From: Toxorhynchites rutilus septentrionalis
Taxonomy: Eukaryota; Arthropoda; Insecta; Diptera; Culicidae
Direction of reading: 5' to 3'
DNA length: 64,000 bases
NCBI RefSeq assembly: GCF_029784135.1
Contig: NC_073744.1
Span: 32,619,380-32,683,379 of the forward strand
In this document: positions 11,931-27,000 of the stretch, one piece after another
Layout: each line of letters starts with the position of its first letter
How positions within the stretch are numbered: the stretch's first letter is position 1
The notes under the pieces: generated by a model
Databases searched by the model: none
What the model was told of the DNA's origin: nothing
Seen by the model: the letters and a program-made list of their open reading frames with translations, nothing else
Made by a program: the position numbers and the translations under genes

Positions 11931-13142
11931 GTTAATACATAATCTGTTATTGAAACGAAGGCAAAATGAATGCAATAAGTTCGTTGTCCTACGTTAACAA
12001 TGCGATCATGTCTTGGGCACCACCCACCCGATTTTTTGAGCGATTTGTACTCAGATCTTCTGTGATGCATCATGGTTTGAGGTGAAGGTGGAAGGAAGCC
12101 ATTGTAATGGGGTAATAGTGTTTGTGAGAGGAGAGCAAAGCACACGCAAATAGATCAATTCACTTATCAGACCATGTGGTGCTTCACTGACACGAGTCTT
12201 AGAATACATTTGAAAAAATTACAATTCAACATGAGCAGATTTATAACAGCTCTTTTGGTATTAATAAGTTCGCACAGTAACTCTATGTTAATAATTCCTT
12301 AATATTTTCCTTCGTTGATCGTAATGTTTTCACATATTCACGTTGGAGAGCCTTAACCCTTCTCTTCGTTAGCCAGGGCATTTTGATTGAATGTAATACT
12401 TTTCTGTTTACTATTTTTGAAAGCATAGGCAGCCGTGGCAGTGCTCCGAGCTCTGCAATACAATTTGCTTAACTAATGTTAAAGTTTCTAAAACTAACAT
12501 TATAGACCCATTTAACGTGAAAATAATAATTGTACTGATATCAACACAATTTTATTTTATTGATTTTCATGACATGGAACGCTGTGACTCAGAAATAACA
12601 TTTTATTGAGTGGTTTTTCTAGCTGTTTCGATGTTGTTGATTTTTTTATTTTTTATAGCAACTTTAACATTGGCATCAGAGTCGAAAAAATAACGATGCT
12701 TTCACCAATACAAACAAAACCATTGCGGAAAATTGAAAAATGAAAATTTAACTGTCAGAGCACTAGCTCGAGTTTTCCGACGTTTTTCACTATACAGTGC
12801 TATACAGTACTATACAGATGAAAATTTAATATCTTGTGAGTAATCGATTAGAGTTTGGTTGATATTACTTGATGGAAAGTGTGCGAAAACGATAATTTTC
12901 TTCACACTGTTTCGCAAAATTATTGATTTTCGGAGGGGTGAAATGAGCGCCGTTGTGGCAGCCATTTGTGGGTTCCTTCCACCTTTAACTTAAAGCAATC
13001 TGAATCCTGCTCGATATCATGTCGTCGAACTTTCCACGTACGTTAGCTTTTTTGCTCGATGATTTTCGATATGAATAATTCAATTGGTCAAAGATATTGT
13101 ATGAAATTTTAAGTTGCGAAAAAAAATCCTTGGCCCGAAACG
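11931..13142. other. Unannotated stretch
   Basis: No supported gene. Three imperfect tandem CTATACAGT units lie at about 12791-12818. Confidence 0.35.
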
Positions 13143-13765
13143 TTGCAAATGTTGCAGAATGCATTTGGTGACTCAACTATGTCGGAAACACAGATGTATG
13201 AATTGTATAAGGCATTCAAAGACGGTCGAGAAGATATAAACAATATGCCACGTCAAGGAAGAGCATCCACCTCTTCAACTGATGTAGTCATCAATAAAAT
13301 AAAAGGAACGGTGCTCGGTAATCATCATTTAAGTTTGAGAGAGCTAGCCCGTTTATTAAATATCTCTCACGAGACCGTTCATCATATTTTGGTTGATGTT
13401 TTGGGTATGATAAAAGTCGCAGCACGACTAATGCCACTAAGCTTAATTATCTTCAAAAATTTCATCGCAGTCAAGTGACTGAAGACATGCTTGAACGATC
13501 AAGTTCTGATCAGCAGATATGGCCCCCTGAGACTTTTTCCTATTTCCAAAACTCAAATTACCGCCTCGTGGAACCCATTTGCATTGAAGACATAAAACCG
13601 AATACGCTGCGTAAACTAGAAGCAATTTCTAAGTACAGCTATAAAAAGTGTTTCGATGACTGAATTGATCGTTGGAAAAAGTGTATTACTTCAGAAGGAG
13701 CCTATGTTGAAGGTGATAATATAAATTGAGATGATAAATAAAGCTTTTATTTAGAAAAAAAAATT
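13143..13765 (+). mobile_element. Internally deleted mariner (D34D-type) relic
   Basis: The first frame (13143-13478) gives the mariner N-terminus: YELYKAFKDGREDINNMPRQ, then SLRELARLLNISHETVHHIL and VDVLGMIKVAARLMP. A second frame (from about 13440) continues with the linker residues TEDMLERSSSD. It then jumps to the C-terminal part (CIEDIKPNTLRKLEAISKYS, YKKCFDD, then a stop). The catalytic core between these parts is missing, so the element has a large internal deletion as well as stops and a frameshift. Terminal repeats were not located. Confidence 0.75.
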
Positions 13766-13779
13766 CCCGATATATATTT

Positions 13780-15076
13780 GACACAGAATGTAGAAACCCT
13801 GGTTGTGGGCAACCTGTGATTGCAATCACAGAAATCGAAATGTCTTCTTTTCAGAACCTGTATCTTTGATAGGAAGCTATTTCGAAAGCACCTTCGATAT
13901 CGAGAAACGCACACTTTGACGAAAACGGTTTTAAATTTTTGTCATTTTTTTTATGCAGGGGAATCGTTAGTTGATGTGTGGAATAAACTAGCGTTCGATG
14001 TATATCTCGTCAAAGCAGAATATATTGAGTCCGTAAACTCCCAAATCGATGAAGCGAAATTAGTACGATATTAAACCGAGTGGTTTGCTAGTCATGTAAG
14101 GACATCCCAATGCCTTTTGCATGTAATGAAATGTAACGACCGGAACTGCTGCATTGAACGAAGGAGTAGTTACTTTTGTGTAAATCAACGTCATGTTATA
14201 TCAGCCCATGTTCCTCTCAGCTAAACACCAGATGGTTTGAAAGCATCGATTCCAACAGATGTGAACGTTAATTTTCCATTTCTGTTTGCTCGCAATTCTA
14301 TGAACTTGTCGGATGTTCTTCTGAAGTCACAACTTGTGTATAAGGAACTTCCGTTTGAACATTTCATTCCGACCTGGACAGATATCTGATTTTTATGTTA
14401 GTATTCATTACTTAAAAAAAGGTAAAAAAAATTCAAACGAATGTGACTTTGTGTACAGATTAGTGTTACGTAACTCAAGGGGGAGGGGGATTACTTTTTA
14501 CGATACTTTTACTATTTGTTACATAGGGGAGAGGGGTCCGAAACTCATATTTTTAGCGTTACGTAATTTGTGTAGCACGCCTTACAAGATGCATCAGTAT
14601 ATGTGAGCCATCCCGAAATCAATCCATACACTTTAAAATATTGTCATAATACCAATTATCCGGTCGTTTCCCTCCGTGTTAGTAAACTTGCGCAATCACC
14701 TTCCCAACTCATTCGGTCTGTCGATTTCGACCACCGGCGAACTGATGCCACTGACTGTTTTTGTCCCTTTTCTGACATTTCTCCACCGTTTCGTTGCAAA
14801 AACAAATCGAGAAAGAAAAAATGCGAAGAAAAACATTGTCTCCGTGGACAGTCTGCTGCGGCCTATAGATTGGTGTTATCATTTTTGGTCGTTTTCCTTT
14901 GTCAATGTCTAGTATTATGATGTGAATTGAAGCCTCTCTTCCGCTGAAGGCCGATAACAGTTCAGTTTCGATGATAAATATTCTAGTTGATGAATAATTG
15001 TGCTGTATTTACAAGAATTTCGCGAGACAAAAAACACTGCTACTGTAAAATCGGGTAGATTTGTAATGAAATTAAA
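13780..15076. other. Region upstream of Vps13B
   Basis: No host gene is seen. Around 14466-14575 there are G-rich and TTACGTAA motifs of the kind found at ends of mosquito MITEs, probably a fragment. A TCAGTT at 14962-14967 fits the arthropod initiator consensus and lies 110-115 bp before the Vps13B start codon. It is a possible transcription start, but no TATA box or other support is visible. Confidence 0.3.
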
Positions 15077-18000
15077 ATGTTCAAAATTGAATCGTACATT
15101 ACACCGATTATTCTAAGCTACGTTGAAAAATATGTGAAAAATATTCGCCCGGAAGATTCCCAGGTGTCACTATGGGGTGGCGAGGTTGTTTTCCAAAATT
15201 TGGACCTCAAACTCGATGTGCTGGAGGAAGAACTGGCTCTGCCGTTCCAGTTCCTTTCCGGACATATACACGAGTTGGCAATTCGGGTACCGTGGACAAA
15301 GATCGCATCGGAACCGATTGTGATTACCATCAATACTATTGGTAAGAAAAACCTTGATATTTCTTAGGATAATTCGCTTAAATATTTTCTTGTTCAGAAT
15401 TCGTACTGAAACTGCAGGAGCCGGGCAATCGTACCGCTCCCCGAAGGGATGCAAGCAGAAAGAATAAAAATACTGAAGAAACGCCTCCTCCGGGGTATAT
15501 GGCATCGCTGATAAATCGGATTGCGAATAACATCACAATTCGTTGTCACAATGTAATCCTGAAATATGTGGAAGAGGACATCGTTGTGTCGATGAACATC
15601 CAACAGTTCTCGATGGAATCAGCGGACAACGGTTGGAATCCTGCTTTCATTGACATTTCTCCCCTACGAGTTTCGCTGAGGAAACTCATAAACATAGTCG
15701 ATTTGACTATTTGTTTGGATAAGAGAAATTCGGCTGGAAAGATTGAAGTATGCCAAGAGCCGGTTCTATATAGAAGTACACTGCAAGCGAGGGTCCTTAT
15801 GAAGTACAACAATGTACGCGCCCAAGATCGATCATCTATAACGAGAATCGACATCCACAGCAAGTTCCTCGATGTCAACGTGTCGTCTCAACAGTTTCCG
15901 ATGTTGATGCGATTGTTCGAGCTTGGCCTGGCTTTAAAGCAGGGGAAGATTAAGAGTGAGACGTCGCTGAGTCAGGATGGGAATGCGGACGGTGAAAGGG
16001 AGGAAAACCAGGAATCGCTGATTTCGTGGGCGTGGAATTTGCTGCCTTCGTTTTTCCCCGAAGAGAGCGAGAACGATCACACTGATGATAACGAATGTCA
16101 TGTGTTTCACGCTGGGTGTTACGTGGATCGATTGAGAATGATCTTCAAGACGCAGGAACTGGTTGGTGAAAGTGTGGTTGGAACGGCAAGAAAAATCAAG
16201 TACAATCCGTTTTTGCAATTAAATCTGGAAGGGGTTCATGGAGAGGTGCTTATCTGCGGTCTAAAGTGGTTCAACGTTTGCGGAGGGGTTGCCGAGATGA
16301 GTATCCAATCGCTAGAAGATTGTCCATGCGGTCATCCTCCGACAGTACAGGATATTTTCCAAAGTGAGTCGCATCTTCAAAGTGCGAATCATACAGAGGG
16401 CTCTTTTTTTGACACCACTTGCGAAGAAAATGCGAAATATAACATCAATTGGAATTATCACCTGGGAACATATAGCCAGGACGTTTTGTTACAGAGGTCG
16501 CCTTCGTTCGCAGTAGATATTGTACACGAGGTACAAGTGCCTGATGATCGCAGAACCTCCGAGTTTGGCAGTGATTTGGAATTTAGTAATTTGTCCGAAA
16601 AATACATGATTCGAGCATTTATGGGCAAATTTCGTTTAAAAGTGAACGCCGACACGCTGCATCGAATAAAAACCTTCATTTCCTACAAGGATGCGTACGA
16701 ATATCCTCCGTACTACGAAGAGAAGCCCTTTCCAACCATCCAGCAGCTGCCTCCGCCATCGGCGGAAGACTATGATGCGCTAATGAGTGAGATTCCCTTG
16801 AAACAAGTACACGTGACAATTTTGAATCCAACCATAGAGCTACATGCTTTCGATCATTCCAAGTTTCAACTGGGTCGTAAAAGAAGTACCCAAGCTACCC
16901 AAAATCCGTCCAATCCCTACCTGACACTCGAGTTCAACCGCGTCGAATGCAATTTGCTAACGCCACTCTACCCGAATCGGCTCGTTTTCACAACCAGCCA
17001 GTTGCCGGAACCTCCATCCAAACTATTCGACAGTTGTTTTCATGCGATATCAGGAAATCTCGAACGTTTGCAGGTTAAAATACACCATAACGATTGGGAA
17101 ATACTTATCGCCACATCAGTAAATTTGAACCACCAGCACCGCTTCCTCTTATTTCCAGATTTATGGCCGAACAGTGAGCTCAACAAGACGGAACACAATT
17201 TCGGTGTTTCGGATTTAAAACTAGTGCTCAATCCTCAGAAAGCCCTCATTGCATCAGCTATCGTTCAATCACTCCATTACCAGTGTGCATCATTCCATGC
17301 AGCGCCAAACACATTGAATGATCTCACTTCAAACGCAATCCCAACGCTGGATCTTAGCATCTCTCACTCGCACATGCGTAAAATTCTATCTGAACACACC
17401 ATTTGCTGGAAACTTACTTCCCGCAGCCTACGCTGCCTATCGTACATTCCCAACAATTTTTCCTCTCAGCGATCCCTTACGGCTCTTTGGCCAGACCATC
17501 CTACCGACGAGGATTTTCTAACCGCTATCATCCAACTACCCATTGATAATGTGCTCGCCGACCTGCGGCATCCGCCCTTGTTCTACGGACGCTTTCTCGA
17601 CCTTAGCCTCAATATGGATCCTATTCTGTACGACTTTCTTCGCATAATCATCGAGCAAAACGTCGCATCTCACGAGAATCCTTTGGTGCGATCCCACACC
17701 CGTCATTCACTGAGTCCACGGAAATCCGTCGATCGATTGCTGCCGAAGAAAAGCTCTCAGCCAATCACCTCTGTACACTCCAGTTCGGACAAAGTGGAAA
17801 CACTACCTCCGGCGGCGGCGATGGCTGCCCCAGCGCTCGCCAGTTCCGTCGTGGCGGAAGATGATACGGAACGCGAGGACCCTGATGCGGGGCGGAAGGC
17901 TACCGCGGGGTGGGACTTTTGGAAGCAACTCTCACGGCGAATTATATTCCACTTGGAGTTTAACCACTGCACGGTGTACTTCCCGGAGAAAAGCATCGTG

Positions 18001-21000
18001 CAGGATACGGTTGGTGGATCTGGCCGGCCCGAGGACGAGTTTGGCGACAATGAGATCGTGATGCTGAAGTGAGTATTGCTTTGAAATATGCTAATTTGAG
18101 TTAATGTTCATTTGAATATGGTATGTTTGAGACTGATCGAGACTGAGGTGATATCGGCTATCCACTCGCAAAACATCTCAAAAAGTTGCAAAATTCCGTT
18201 CTTAAACTTAACGACTCCAATCTCTATATAATGAATTCATTGGATAGTTCAATGTTCATTCTGTTCTCTCTGAAAAACCAAACGAGTTTTATCAATCGAT
18301 GACAAGAAACTGTCGAGCGGACGCCAGTTCGCCTTCAGAGCGATGAACATAGCTAGAATATCCTGTCTGATGGAATTTCAATCTCTAGGTTATCTTTTTT
18401 TCATCGGGCTAAGAGCAATTCTTAAGCACCCTCCTAAAAGAATTTCAGGGGTATGACTAAAACGTCAAATCCCTCATATTGCCAGTGTACCCAATATTGC
18501 TGCGGTTCACTGACATTTTGGTTCTGTCAATTACTGTTGTTTACAATTCGGTCCGGTTATATAGTCGAATAATGGCTAACTTTAAACTCCATATTAAATG
18601 TGAACACCTCCATGTGAAACCGAAATATGAAAATCGCTTATGCAGTCAGAAATAAAACAGCTTTTTTTCTTTATTTTTATTATCTCCGTGATTTCAACGA
18701 TCTCAATCCTCGCAAATGATATGTTGGTAAACAAATGACGCCATATTGATTTTGATTTTGGGTAGCGTATATTCAATTGATGTCTAACCCTTGAAGAATT
18801 TAGTCCTCGACTTATGGTGATCACAAATAGTGATCCCCGATTTTTGAAATTAATCGTTCATCAGCTAATCGAATACTTTTCAGCAGTTTGTTATTCGATA
18901 CGATTAATCGCCCCAAATAATCGATTAATCGATTAATCGTCACACTGGGAGAAATAATTATTTAGACTAACATTTCTCGTTTGCTAGAAAGCCATCTGGA
19001 ATCAAAAAAGTGTTCATTCCACCTGAAAATCAATTATTATCCTTCACGCTCCCCTAAAATCGTAAGCGAAGCTCAATTCGCGTTGACGGCATTGAGCTTT
19101 GTTTACGAATTTAGAGGAGCGTCAAAGATAATGATTGATTTTCAGGATAAAACTGTAGCCGCCGTATGTTTTTCTCTCTCTGGATTTGGATCGATTAATC
19201 GACGTAAATTATTCGTTCGCTTCGATTATCGATTGTGCAGTATTCGTTCGATTAATAATCGATTTCTGTAGGAAGTATTCGATTAATCGATTAATCGAAC
19301 GATTATCGGGGATCACTAATCACAAATAAGCGGTAGTCATTTTCTAGGCATATCAACTGGTCGAGAAAAAAAAAACCCAAATATCAACATTTACTTGCCA
19401 AATCAAATAGAATCGAGAGGAACTTCAATGAATGTTTGAATCGCGTTGATAGCGAAATTATTGAACAAAAATTAGGGGAAATTATTCTTTCTGTAATCAA
19501 TGTTTTAGTCATGCGAGAATAAAAACAATTTTCATAACAACATAAATTACATTGGAATGCCACAGCAAATCTTCAAATTAAATACGACGTCTATTGTTCA
19601 CAAATTGCAGCAGTCCAGTTATCGAACGATTACTGTATAAAACCGCCGTTTTTCACTAGGAGCTAAAAGCAGTCATCGGTGTCAGCTTCTTTTTATTCTT
19701 CATTTGAGAGGTTTTCAGAATCCTGGCTGGTTTGCCTCTTTATCGAAGGAATTGCCGCCCTATAGCCAAATTTCTATAAAATATTTATCTTTATCTTATT
19801 CATACGAAATACTTACCAATTTAAAAACTTTGCGGTTGTTTAAGTGAGTAAACTTGACATCATTTTCTCATCCATAAAAACCTAAAATTCAGTGAATATC
19901 GAATGTAACTATTAATTTTTAATACAATAACAATACTTTCTACGAAACTAATAGACTATAATATTCTTCTAAGTTGGTTCACGTAACACAACTTATACAG
20001 TATCTTGTTCACCCCCGGGAAACCCATATCAACCCCAAGGGGCAAAATTGGTTTATTCAACCTCCTCTCCTAGGCTAAATGCTCGCACCTTGGACTTAAC
20101 GCTACACATCAGATCCTGTGCAACCCTTACGACACTTTTCATACACACTTTCTCCCACTCTTTCTTCAAATCCTGGTCGTTTTTAGGACCTTCCCTGTTT
20201 TACGGAGCTTGCCAATCATATCGCTCGGGTTTTTTTCTATTGGGCTATAGCTTTGGCGAGTTTGGCGCATTTGTCTCCTTCGTCACAAAAACAACATCTT
20301 TGGCTTCGTATTACTTCATCACCGGTTTCGCTTAATGGCGCGATGTCAGATTCGGCCAAAACAGAGTTGCAGCTTCGTGGAATCGGAGGAAGGACAGCAG
20401 GCACGTCTGGAGGCATTCTTATTGATACATTTAGCCGTTGATGGTGCCAGTTGTGTGTACGACTTGCTGAATCTTTCGCACCCACAGATCGCCTGCCACA
20501 CCAAGTACTCCCTGGTAGATTTGTCGATCTTCTTCTTCCGGAACATCCAAGCAGCACTTGTCGACAAAAAAACTCCAGGCCGGGGATCTGCTTGTCGTCC
20601 GCTTTAATGTACGTTTCGTCGTTCATTACGATGCATTTCGGCTGCACTAAGCACTCGCGGTACAGCTTCCTTGTGCGGGCTTTGGTCACCGTATTCTGCT
20701 TATCAGTTCGATTAGGCACCTTCCTTATCTTGAAGACATGAAATCTGGCCAGCTTCATTGTTTGCTGGACACCGACGGAAGAATTGAGCTTCTTGGCTAC
20801 GTCCCGAATCGAAAGTACTCCGAATGCGCTTTAAGTGATCCTTTACCTCCCTTACCTTCACGGGGTAGGTCGTTTTCGCTTTTCTTCCGCTGCCATCTCG
20901 CCGCTAGATCATCTGAGTCTCCTTGAACGATTTGACCACACGGGATAGGGTCTTATGGTCGATTCTGTGGGAACTGTGGGGCTGGCCTAGATTTCCCACG

Positions 21001-24000
21001 AGCGCGTCCATATTTTTCTGTCGAAGCATTTTTTACTTGGAAGCCATTCCGATAACTACTTGACTGATTGTGACGAAATTTTCCACATGTAAACGTTACA
21101 CTCTAAAATAGTTTTGTTTAAAATTTCATCAGTTTTTACACATGCACTAAAAAGTTATACACAAATGAAAGTGGTTGAAATATGTGTAATATTTTTATGG
21201 AACCCTTCCTGATACCTCCGGAGGGGTGTCAAACCATCATAGAAACAGTTCTTGTACTCTAAAATTCTCACACTCCAATTTTGGTTCCATTTCCTCTATT
21301 AGTCCTCGAGCTACGCAGACATTTATGTTTTGTTTGTATGAAAGCACATGTAAAACAACCATATTACTTACTTCCCAGACTTCCGCTCATCACAATCAAC
21401 TCCGCCTTCAAATCTGGCAGTCTATCCGCGAGACTCAACCGTTTCCCGATCAGTCTGGCGAAATCGGTTTGGCCCGACGATAAAGATAGCTTCCCGTGGA
21501 CCATCTCGCTGGCGGATGCCTCCAGCTGGACATACCAAGGTCGCCAAATGAGCAAACTGCTAGATGAAATGACCACCAACATCTCGCTGGTGTTCAACAT
21601 CAAAGAGGAAGATGGAATCGCTACATCCGCCTGCTTCCATGTAGACACTTCACCGCTGAAATTAAACGTGTTCAAAGAGCAGCTAGCTCTAATCACTGCC
21701 ACTGTCGACAGAATTCTCTCGATTCCGTCATTGCAGTCCTCACGAGGAGGGGAATCAGGCGGCCGGAAAGAATTACAGCAATTGGAAATAAGCCAAAAAT
21801 CTGCCAGCACAGCACCGGTTGCGGATTTGAAGGAGTTTCTAGACATGACGCATAATTCTAGCGGAGCTTCCGAGAAGACACTGAAGGAAACCATTCAACC
21901 GAACAAGCTCCAGGTATCGGTTTGGCTACAGTGGACTTTCTCCAAGGTGACAGTTAATTGTATCGTACGGAACGACGAGAACCGATCGATCGTGAAGCTC
22001 GTCATTGAGCTTGAGGATATTATTTACAGTTTGGACATGCAGGAAGTTTACCTGCAGGTCAAAGCAAAGGTCGGCGGAATGAGCGGACATTGTTATGAAT
22101 ATGATGAAGAAAAAGCGAGTTGGGTCAAAAATGAAGCCCTAGGTTTAACTGTACAGACGGAATCTGGGGGATCGAGCAAATCGGCCAACGATACTTTTCT
22201 GAATTTGACGGTCACCAAAGCTGAAACTACAAACGTACATTCCAAATGGGATGCGGTGAAAAAAAATCGTGAACAGAACGAAAGTCTGGTTGAGATAATT
22301 CTGAAAGTTGAACAAATTGATTTGCGGTTGGATCTCGATCTGCTGGAGCAGTGCGTCGATGTGCTCGCGATCTTCCAGCGAAAAAATGAAATTCAGGAAC
22401 CACGAAGTGTGTTGGGAGTGAGAGATCTCCCGTTGATATTGTTCAATAGCAAAGGTTTGCGGTTGTTCATTCCTTTGCAAGAATGTTCCGGAGATTGCAG
22501 CGCTTACATTTTCAAGATCAACTCGATCATCATGCATCACAACGTGGAAAATCCAATATGCCGTGTGCCACTTCGACCAGATGTTTATACAAAAGCTGCT
22601 CAAATGCGGATATTAAACGTGCCCGGATCAAAAATAGAGGACAGACAGTACGAGCTCGTGTTGAAGGAAATTTCATTAAGCACTGCTCGCTGGTCAGATA
22701 TCCAAGCATATATCGAAGAACAAACATCCACCACGAAGCACCACGACAATCCTGCGTTCGAGTGGAATAACCTCCAAGAAGCTCAGCGATCAACTGACTT
22801 CGAAGTTAGTACGATTTTTAAAGAATTCAACTTTTCGGTCATCTACGCCCCCTGTATCATATACAAAAACGTTTTAATCTGCAGCCAAGCAATGGAGTTG
22901 AACTGCATGTCTGACTTGCTGATTGACCTAGATCTGGACCAATTGCATCTCGCTGGGATGATTTCCCGCAGAGTGAACCAAATACTTCAAATAATGTGTC
23001 CACCCGATCAGCAATCATGCTCCTCTCAAGGAAGCTTCGTGGAAATCAATCCAACGTTGTTCGCTAGTCAGGCTAGCCAGGAAGCGATGAGTGTTGATTC
23101 GTCTGCATACACTCGGGAGCCCGATCCGCCACGTTTCAGACGCAGTCATTCCAAGTTGTCCAAATGCGAGGAGGACTCCGGAGTCGAATCGTATCGTGCC
23201 TCGGACGTAAAGCGTATTGGATCTAGCAGCAGACGAAGTATGGAAGGTTCTCGCCAGCGGATGTTTTCGGAGCGGTTGATCGAACAAGCGAAGCCATCCA
23301 CAGGAGCGACCATCGATCAGCAGATTGTTCCTTACGAGATTTGCTTCCTGGGTGGATATTTCAAGGTGAACCTCTACGAGAAGAAAACAGCAGAGAATGT
23401 TCCGAAAACATTGCTCCGAATGATTATGGCTCAACCAAATGGTATGCTGTCGCTCAATCTTCTGGAGCGGATAATTCAGGTGTCGTTATTTGATTTGGTG
23501 ATCGAGTTACAAGATGTGCCTCTTCTGAAGACGCTTTCGGGCGAGCCGGATGATCTGGGGATACCGCAACCACTTATAAAAACGCGATTTGTGAAGAGTT
23601 TGACTAAGATGAACAACGAATTGAGCGTAGATTTCAAGCGACCAATCAAACTCGCAATCTCCCATCAGCGACTGGATGTTCTGCTGGAATTGATAAGTCT
23701 GCTGGACACTACAATATGTGGACCACGGAACGAAGTACATACTGGCAAACGTCCATCGAAGCATCCCAAACCTATACTAGGCCGAAACAAGTTCAAACAA
23801 CTAAAATCCAACCTATATGATGTGGAGAAAGTAAATCTTCGACTTTCGCAAATTATGATACATCTGCGAGACGACGAAGAGCGAGATTATAATTGCAAAC
23901 TATCGTTCTCCTCTATAGATGCGTCGCTACTAATACAAGAGCGTCCGGAACGAATAACCTTCACTCTAATGTTGGAAGAGCTTGTTTTCTGTCAGAGATG

Positions 24001-27000
24001 CTTCGTAATTGTGCATCCATTTTCGTTCAACGCAACCGCAACGTTAACGCAAGAGTACTGGAAACGAGATCCACTCGTCCATGTGAAGCTCAGCTCTAGT
24101 TATCTTCAGTTGGATTTTAATCCGAAGAATATGGCCGAAATGCGAGCAGTTTCTGATCATTTCTGCCGCATTCTGATGGCAAATTCTGGGAACACTAGAG
24201 AGGACTGTCAAAAACAAGAGCGGGATAGCAACGCCAATCCGCCGACGCTCGATCCAGAAAAGCTGATACCAATCGTTACGCCGGGCTTCTCCCGCAAGGA
24301 TTCCAAGGTAACACCCGAGGAACACTATCAGGATGACCTTCGGGCGGGGGCTTTCCAATTCATCGAATCTACCAGACTCAACGATTTGCCTCTACCGTAT
24401 CAGATCAAGATCACCAATCGCGACATTGGAACCATCTGTTGGAGATATCCCCAGCCAAGAGCACTGTACAGTGTGACGGTTTATCCCGTACCAATGAGTG
24501 TAAGTATTGTACAATTCCACGAAGCGTTCGTGTGGTTCTTCTTCTAATCCCAAAAATGGTTCGTTCCTAATATATTTTATTAATTCCCGGCAGACTACCA
24601 AAACGATCAACATTCAGTGCAAGCTGGAATATTTTTCCGAAATCCACGGCGACTTCTTCGAGCTCTGCGGGTTCACCCTATCCGAAAACGAGAAAGTTCA
24701 ACTGAAACTTCCCGCGCGTATCACTGCCTCCTCGATTTGGCGCATCGTTATGACCCACAATGTGGTCTGTGAAGGGGAAGGCGGCGGCAGCGAAGACGAA
24801 GAGCACAGTCCCACCAACGATAGCACCGACCAGAGCAGATCGCTGATCTCCAACATAACAGATGTTCTGAAGGATACCTACCTGTCAACGTCGCGCACTG
24901 TCAACCTGCCGTATCGTTTACATCCGAAGATATTCGTAGCATGCATGCGGGTGGATTCTCTGTTCAATCCGGACTTGATTCCCAATGTGGAATTCACCGC
25001 GGAACTGCGCCCAGTGCAAGTAAATCTTTTCAACGTGGTCGAGTTCGAAGCGGATGCCTACTGCCTGCCGAAACCCTTCGAACGGTACCGGGTGTGCAAG
25101 GAAACGTTGGAATCGAAGAGTCACAAGTTCATCATGCTGAACGCCAACCATCTACGAACGCATGGTGCCATCTATGACAGTGGCAAAGTGATGCTCAGTG
25201 GCGAACTGAACCTGCATTGTGATTTGCTGGATTATAGTCACTTCACGTTCGAGAACTTGCTCGAGGTTGTCAATGTGAAGGCGGTCGCAGTTCTCGAAGA
25301 TGACTTGGTTGAGCTAACCGCCATATCAGACGATATTCGGATAAGATACGGGCCATCCATAGGGTATAATCTGCTGGTGGCGGATAAAATATGGAACAGC
25401 AATGAGGGATCAGCGTTGATTTTCGGGAAGTTCATCGTATGCAATCATACTCACGTGGGACTCAAGTTCGGCCAATTCGAAACTGGTGAATCCATCTTCC
25501 TTGGAACCGGGGAGCTTTCACTTTACGTTTTCAGAAGTGTTCGCCATCAACAGCAGCTTCAGTTGTTTTTCAACGAAAATACTAAAGACATCGCCTCGGT
25601 ACCATTCGCTGTCGCGAAGGTGGGTCTGGTGTACGTGAGAATCCTTCCAGCATATGAGGAAGACGTTGATGACGACAAGTTGTTTATAGTTCGTATCGAG
25701 AATCTAAGCAACGTTCAGAAGAGGATAACAATCGAAGGTCAGATTAGCTTCTTCAATATGACTAGCCAGCAGTTGAAGCTGCAGTATCGCTTTTACAAGC
25801 TGGTGGCGAACAATGATAAGCACTATCTGTCAACCAGCGTTTTGGTGGAGGGAAATTCAAGCGCAAATGTTTTCGGAGCGGCCAACAGTAAAAACCAGCA
25901 AAGTATTAAAATCTCCATCGATGGCGAGAAAAAAGGCTGGTCCGGGGACATTCCGATGAGAGAAATCATGAACGGTGCTAAGCCATACCTGGTGAAGATT
26001 CCCACGGGAATGACTAAAGAAGGATACATTAGCTACTGGGTGAGAATTATCCGCGAAAGGATCGACGAAACGGCTGATATGAAGGGCGCGTGCAACGAAC
26101 GTGTTCTGGTCATTATTTGGCCACTATTTATGGTGCAATCGATGCTCACTGTCAACACCACCGTAAGTATTGTGCGATTTCGCTTGAGTTACTCAATTGA
26201 GGAGTGTTGTATTTATTCAGGCTCACGAGGAGAAGAACGATAGAACATTCTCAATTTATGGTCAAGCTGAACGACGACAACTAATAGTTTCTGGTACAAA
26301 TACGGACGAACATGAGCTGCTCTTCAGAATGAAGTAGGTCTTACTGAAAAAAACGTTTGAGACAGCTGTTTAATTCGACATTTTCTATGATTAACAGTTT
26401 TTATTCCCCCCATGGCGAAGATAAACGAAGAGCTCTGCTCTCGTACAGAATAATTGATGGGCGAACGTTCTTTCAAGTTCCGGAGCGGTTCAAGAAGGTG
26501 GAAAATGCCATCAGCATGCTTCAAAACTGTCACATCCCAAACTGGCCTTGCTCGAGGGAGGATGAACTCCGCTGTAAGCGCGAGAATTCCATCCAAGAAG
26601 CAACCTTCCCACTGTACAACTGCTCAGCACCGCATGAGCTGTCCTGTTGTCTGATGCTAAGTATCGCGCCCTGGTGCCTCTTCATCAACAAGTTGGGATG
26701 TCAGGTTCGGGTGAAGAATTTTGTTACGAATGAGGTCGATATTGTGGAACCGAATAATATCGTAATGCCGCACTACATCGAGAGTGCCTTCACACTGGAA
26801 CTGAACGTCGGTTTCCTGTTGCAGTCTGAGTTGATATACATCAGCGGAGAGGTCAAACGACAAGCCTCCAACAGCTACGTGGTGCCCACGGAAGGCACAG
26901 TGGTAATCAATTTACGATCAGAGAACGGGGTAAGTGAAACCGAATCATAGTTCAATTTACAATTTTTATTCACATTTTTCCCTTAACCTGAACCTCGGGT

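Noticed and set aside
21281..21378. Vps13B exon 3 starting at the upstream Met
   Set aside because: This part lies before a good acceptor (21378). Only the splice at 21379 keeps the frame with exon 2 and gives family-like sequence.
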